This document shows positions 61,201 through 64,000 of a stretch of 64,000 nt of DNA, piece by piece (the first letter of the stretch is position 1; every line of letters begins with the position of its first letter). Source of the stretch: Amblyornis subalaris (lineage: Eukaryota > Chordata > Aves > Passeriformes > Ptilonorhynchidae); the NCBI GenBank assembly GCA_018881555.1, contig JACAXG010000007.1, forward strand, positions 2,432,643-2,496,642. The letters run 5' to 3'. The notes under the pieces were generated by a model that was not told the origin of the DNA, ran no database searches, and saw nothing but the letters and a program-made list of their open reading frames with translations. Position numbers and translations under genes: made by a program.

Positions 61201-64000
61201 AAACACTTCAGCCAGCAGTGCTTGAAAATTTACAAATATTTTACTAACTGCAAAACTTGTCACTTACTGTACCCAAAACACAAAGGAAAGGTTGGAGGGT
61301 ATTTATTCCAATGCCACTTTTTTATTGAAGTTACGGAACAGACTAATTTTTCCAGTTAAATATTACAAGAAGGAAAATATTGTATCAGGCACAGGTTTTT
61401 ATTTTTTTTTTTAAGTATTCCCCACATCATAGTAACACTGCATTCTTTTCGTTTAATATTACAACTTNTAACTGTTCTAACTGAGATACAAGTCTCCTGA
61501 GTGAGTGTTAAAACACTTCGGTATTACTGTCTTAACTTCATCTGTAAAATATGAAGCAAACTGGAATTGTAACACTGAACACTAANCAACCTTCCAGAAC
61601 ATTCCAGCTTTTAACCTCCCTGCCAATCAAATCTCTGCATTCATATCACACAGTGCAATAGGTAATATACGCCATACTTCTGAAAAAAAAAAAAATTAAG
61701 GATCTGCAACTACAACTAATAAAATATTCTTTCACATTTTTTCAGATGTGGTCAAAGAACAGAGGCTTCTGGAACATCATCCAACAAGAAATGATAGAAA
61801 TAGATATCTGAACTTGGTGTGACTCATTTGCACGTGTGACCTGGGAATGAAATCAAGTAAGTATTCTGGAAGGAAATCAAAGAGAGAGTCAGTCTGAAAA
61901 ATTTTAAAATAAGAGCTGGAAACAATACATGATACNTAATCTAGAGTAAGGCAAGTACATACAGTAGTAGAGAACCCAGAAGCATTTTCCCAAAGGCAGA
62001 TGTGCACATGGAGTCATTAGTATTTAAAAGAGGCTGTAGCTAAGGCAATTGACATCTCTATACACGATACAGATGTTATATATGAGCAGCTATGGCCGAG
62101 TCCCAGATGGTCACTNGTGATATCTCTGTCTGTTGACCTGAAAAATCACTGAACAAGGACATTGTAGGAGTTGATTTTTTTTTTTTTTCCCGCTAAGCCC
62201 CACATAGCTCTTATTTTTTCCTGGATGCTTTAGTAGTGAAAAATCCACATTGTTGCAGAGAATCAACCAAAACAATTGACTCGATGAAGAGGCTGGTGTA
62301 CAAAGACCAACCTAAAAATGCAGAAGTGCAAACACATCAATAGGGAGATACCCTGAATCATTCAGCTCACCCCTTTACTCCCGCTAGAAAACAGCTGAAT
62401 GAATGCTCCCATCTCATCCAAGTTCAACAGCAAAGGAAAACTGATTGTTGCATAATTTCAGAAACTANAGAACATCTCTCAATCAAGAACCTAAAAGCAC
62501 TTTAGGGGAACATGATGTTGAGAAGCAGGTCTCAGGGGAATTCTCCTAGCTAGAGCTTAGGAAGAAAACTAGAGAGAAGCCTGAAGTAGACTGTGCGATT
62601 AAACATGGTCACACATTATTTCTCTCATTTATATTTCATTGTCTTTGATAGCAGAATTTAGCACAAAACTCCATGTGATCCTCCTCCCCTTTCTCCAGTC
62701 TTCAATATTTTGATCTGCTGCAGACATTTCTTACAACCACGTAATAAGATTGTTTCATTTATACTTGACATTTTCTTCCATTCTTAGATGTCACAGTGTA
62801 TTCTTAAAGAAAAAACAGTAATCTACTCTAAATTATNGCAATGCTGAATTTAGTATGGGGCTTGCCTGGGAACTGCAGGTTTGTAAATCCAGGCTGCAGC
62901 AGCGTAAGTTCTCTTGAAAACAGGTCTCCTCTGGCTGAACAATAACGAGCACTGAATTCTAAGACTTTTTAACTAAATCTTTTTGTTACTNCTGAAAAGA
63001 AAATTAGCTTTGTATTTTGTTTTAAAGCAAGAAGGAAATTATACAATTAAAGAAATCAAATAAAGCAAGGGGGACAGAAAACATTAGACATTCAGGGGAA
63101 AAAAATGAAAGAATGATGAAAATCAATGAAAATAAAGATCCAGGGTGTCAAATCAACATCAAGTTATCCTACTGGTTTCATTTCCGCAAAAGNACAGTCT
63201 GTGGTATTCAGTTAAACTACAGATATTCTGAGTATTTCACACNGCTGCAACCTGATGTCAAACTTCACCTGTTCTGTAAGCCAACATCTGCCTCACTATA
63301 TAACCCCACCGTGCTCTGGTTTGTAGATCATATCTTTATGAACTNCTTCTGGGTAGTCTCCAGGAGATGTATTCCATTACAATCTGGTTTTTCATCCTCT
63401 CTTTCCCATTCAGTGTCACTGTGAGAAGNGAAAGCTCGCTTTCATGTTTGTCTGCTCCCCTCAGGTGAGATGTCTCCAGAAGGCTTGGAAAAACCTCCAT
63501 TCAGTCATGGCTGTGCAACTCTTCCAAGTGTAGGGCCTCATGCTGAATGATTTTGGCTCTTTGGAGAAAGTGTGTTATCACANTTAGCACATGGCACTAG
63601 AAGGTCCAAATTCTATTTTTACTTCTGCAAGTAGTTTGTAGTAACTTCTCAGGAAAAAGTGAGGGCCATTTTTTTTAAATATTATCTCTAATACCATCTA
63701 CATATAGATGCATGAAGCCAGACTTTTTGAGGCAAATGGAACACATTTCAATGCTGAAATACAGGTCAGATTTCCAGAAATGATCTGCAGCTGGAAGCTC
63801 TCATCACCCTCAACACACCNAGCTCTTGGAAACCCAGCAATATATATAGACACCTAAATAAGAGCTGAGATGTTCTAAAAATCTGGTCCCAATTGTGAAG
63901 ACCAACATGTCCTGAATATCCACTCACTGGAGAGTGGGTTCTGAAANGCTGACTGCCTACAGCTCCCACAGACTATGAATCCCCATCTTGGAAAACCAGA
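55229..64000. other. unique AT-rich non-coding DNA
   Basis: Nearly 8.8 kb with no recognisable gene, RNA gene or mobile element. Homopolymer runs lie near 58639-58651 (A), 59810-59821 (A), 61029-61041 (T), 61402-61412 (T), 61682-61694 (A) and 62176-62189 (T). A G-rich run at 58700-58716 has too few G-tracts for a quadruplex. A weak MIR-like word lies near 61530-61560 (CTTCATCTGTAAAATATG). Confidence 0.5.

Noticed and set aside
1..64000. A previously undescribed multi-gene system, defence island or phage-like block
   Set aside because: No runs of co-oriented long frames, no ribosome binding sites, no CRISPR-like arrays and clear bird retroposons. The window is eukaryotic non-coding DNA.

Overview
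The window reads as non-coding nuclear DNA of a bird. The diagnostic evidence is four CR1 LINE fragments, the dominant avian retroposon: 13222-13391, 24060-24265, 25488-25870 and 39986-40540. They include the canonical 3' end with its ATTCTATG-like terminal repeat and a stretch of decayed ORF2. The copy at 39986-40540 resembles the CR1 type common across Neoaves and carries the lineage call. The base composition is AT-rich, repeat load is low (CR1 covers roughly 2 percent), and there are no bacterial-style gene blocks, rRNA, tRNA or CRISPR. Single N characters are scattered a few hundred bases apart, as in a consensus with masked ambiguous sites.

No complete gene is visible. Nearly all reading frames are short, overlap on both strands and match nothing I recognise. 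The window is best read as part of a very large intron or an intergenic desert. The one segment that stands out as possibly coding is on the minus strand near 37.1-37.4 kb. It holds the longest open frame of the window, is CpG-enriched, and has a good splice acceptor. If its weak donor is used, it makes a 297-nt exon with phase 1 at both ends. A good CTCF-type motif lies 400 bp away at 36717-36735. Several other short open segments are flanked by good splice signals (3431-3516 minus, 9881-9924 minus, 11959-12019 minus, 13936-14074 plus, 16995-17061 plus, 50-76 plus). They occur on both strands, so most must be cryptic. A decayed coding-like stretch lies at 14468-14830 (minus).

Layout. 0-1 kb: splice-flanked cassette and a small CpG-enriched segment. 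1-13 kb: AT-rich unique DNA, A-runs, an AAT microsatellite, three possible minus-strand exons. 13-17 kb: a young-looking CR1 end with a cluster of Ns, a splice-flanked plus-strand frame, the decayed coding-like stretch. 17-34 kb: unique DNA, an ATT microsatellite, two CR1 fragments. 34-36 kb: a G-quadruplex motif and a probable fossil DNA transposon. 36-38 kb: CTCF motif and best exon candidate. 38-48 kb: CR1 and unique DNA. 48-64 kb: hairpin-forming repeats, a possible conserved element, a small tandem duplication, then 8.7 kb with nothing recognisable.

I see no new multi-gene system here. The items most worth testing are the 37 kb exon with its CTCF neighbour and the fossil transposon.
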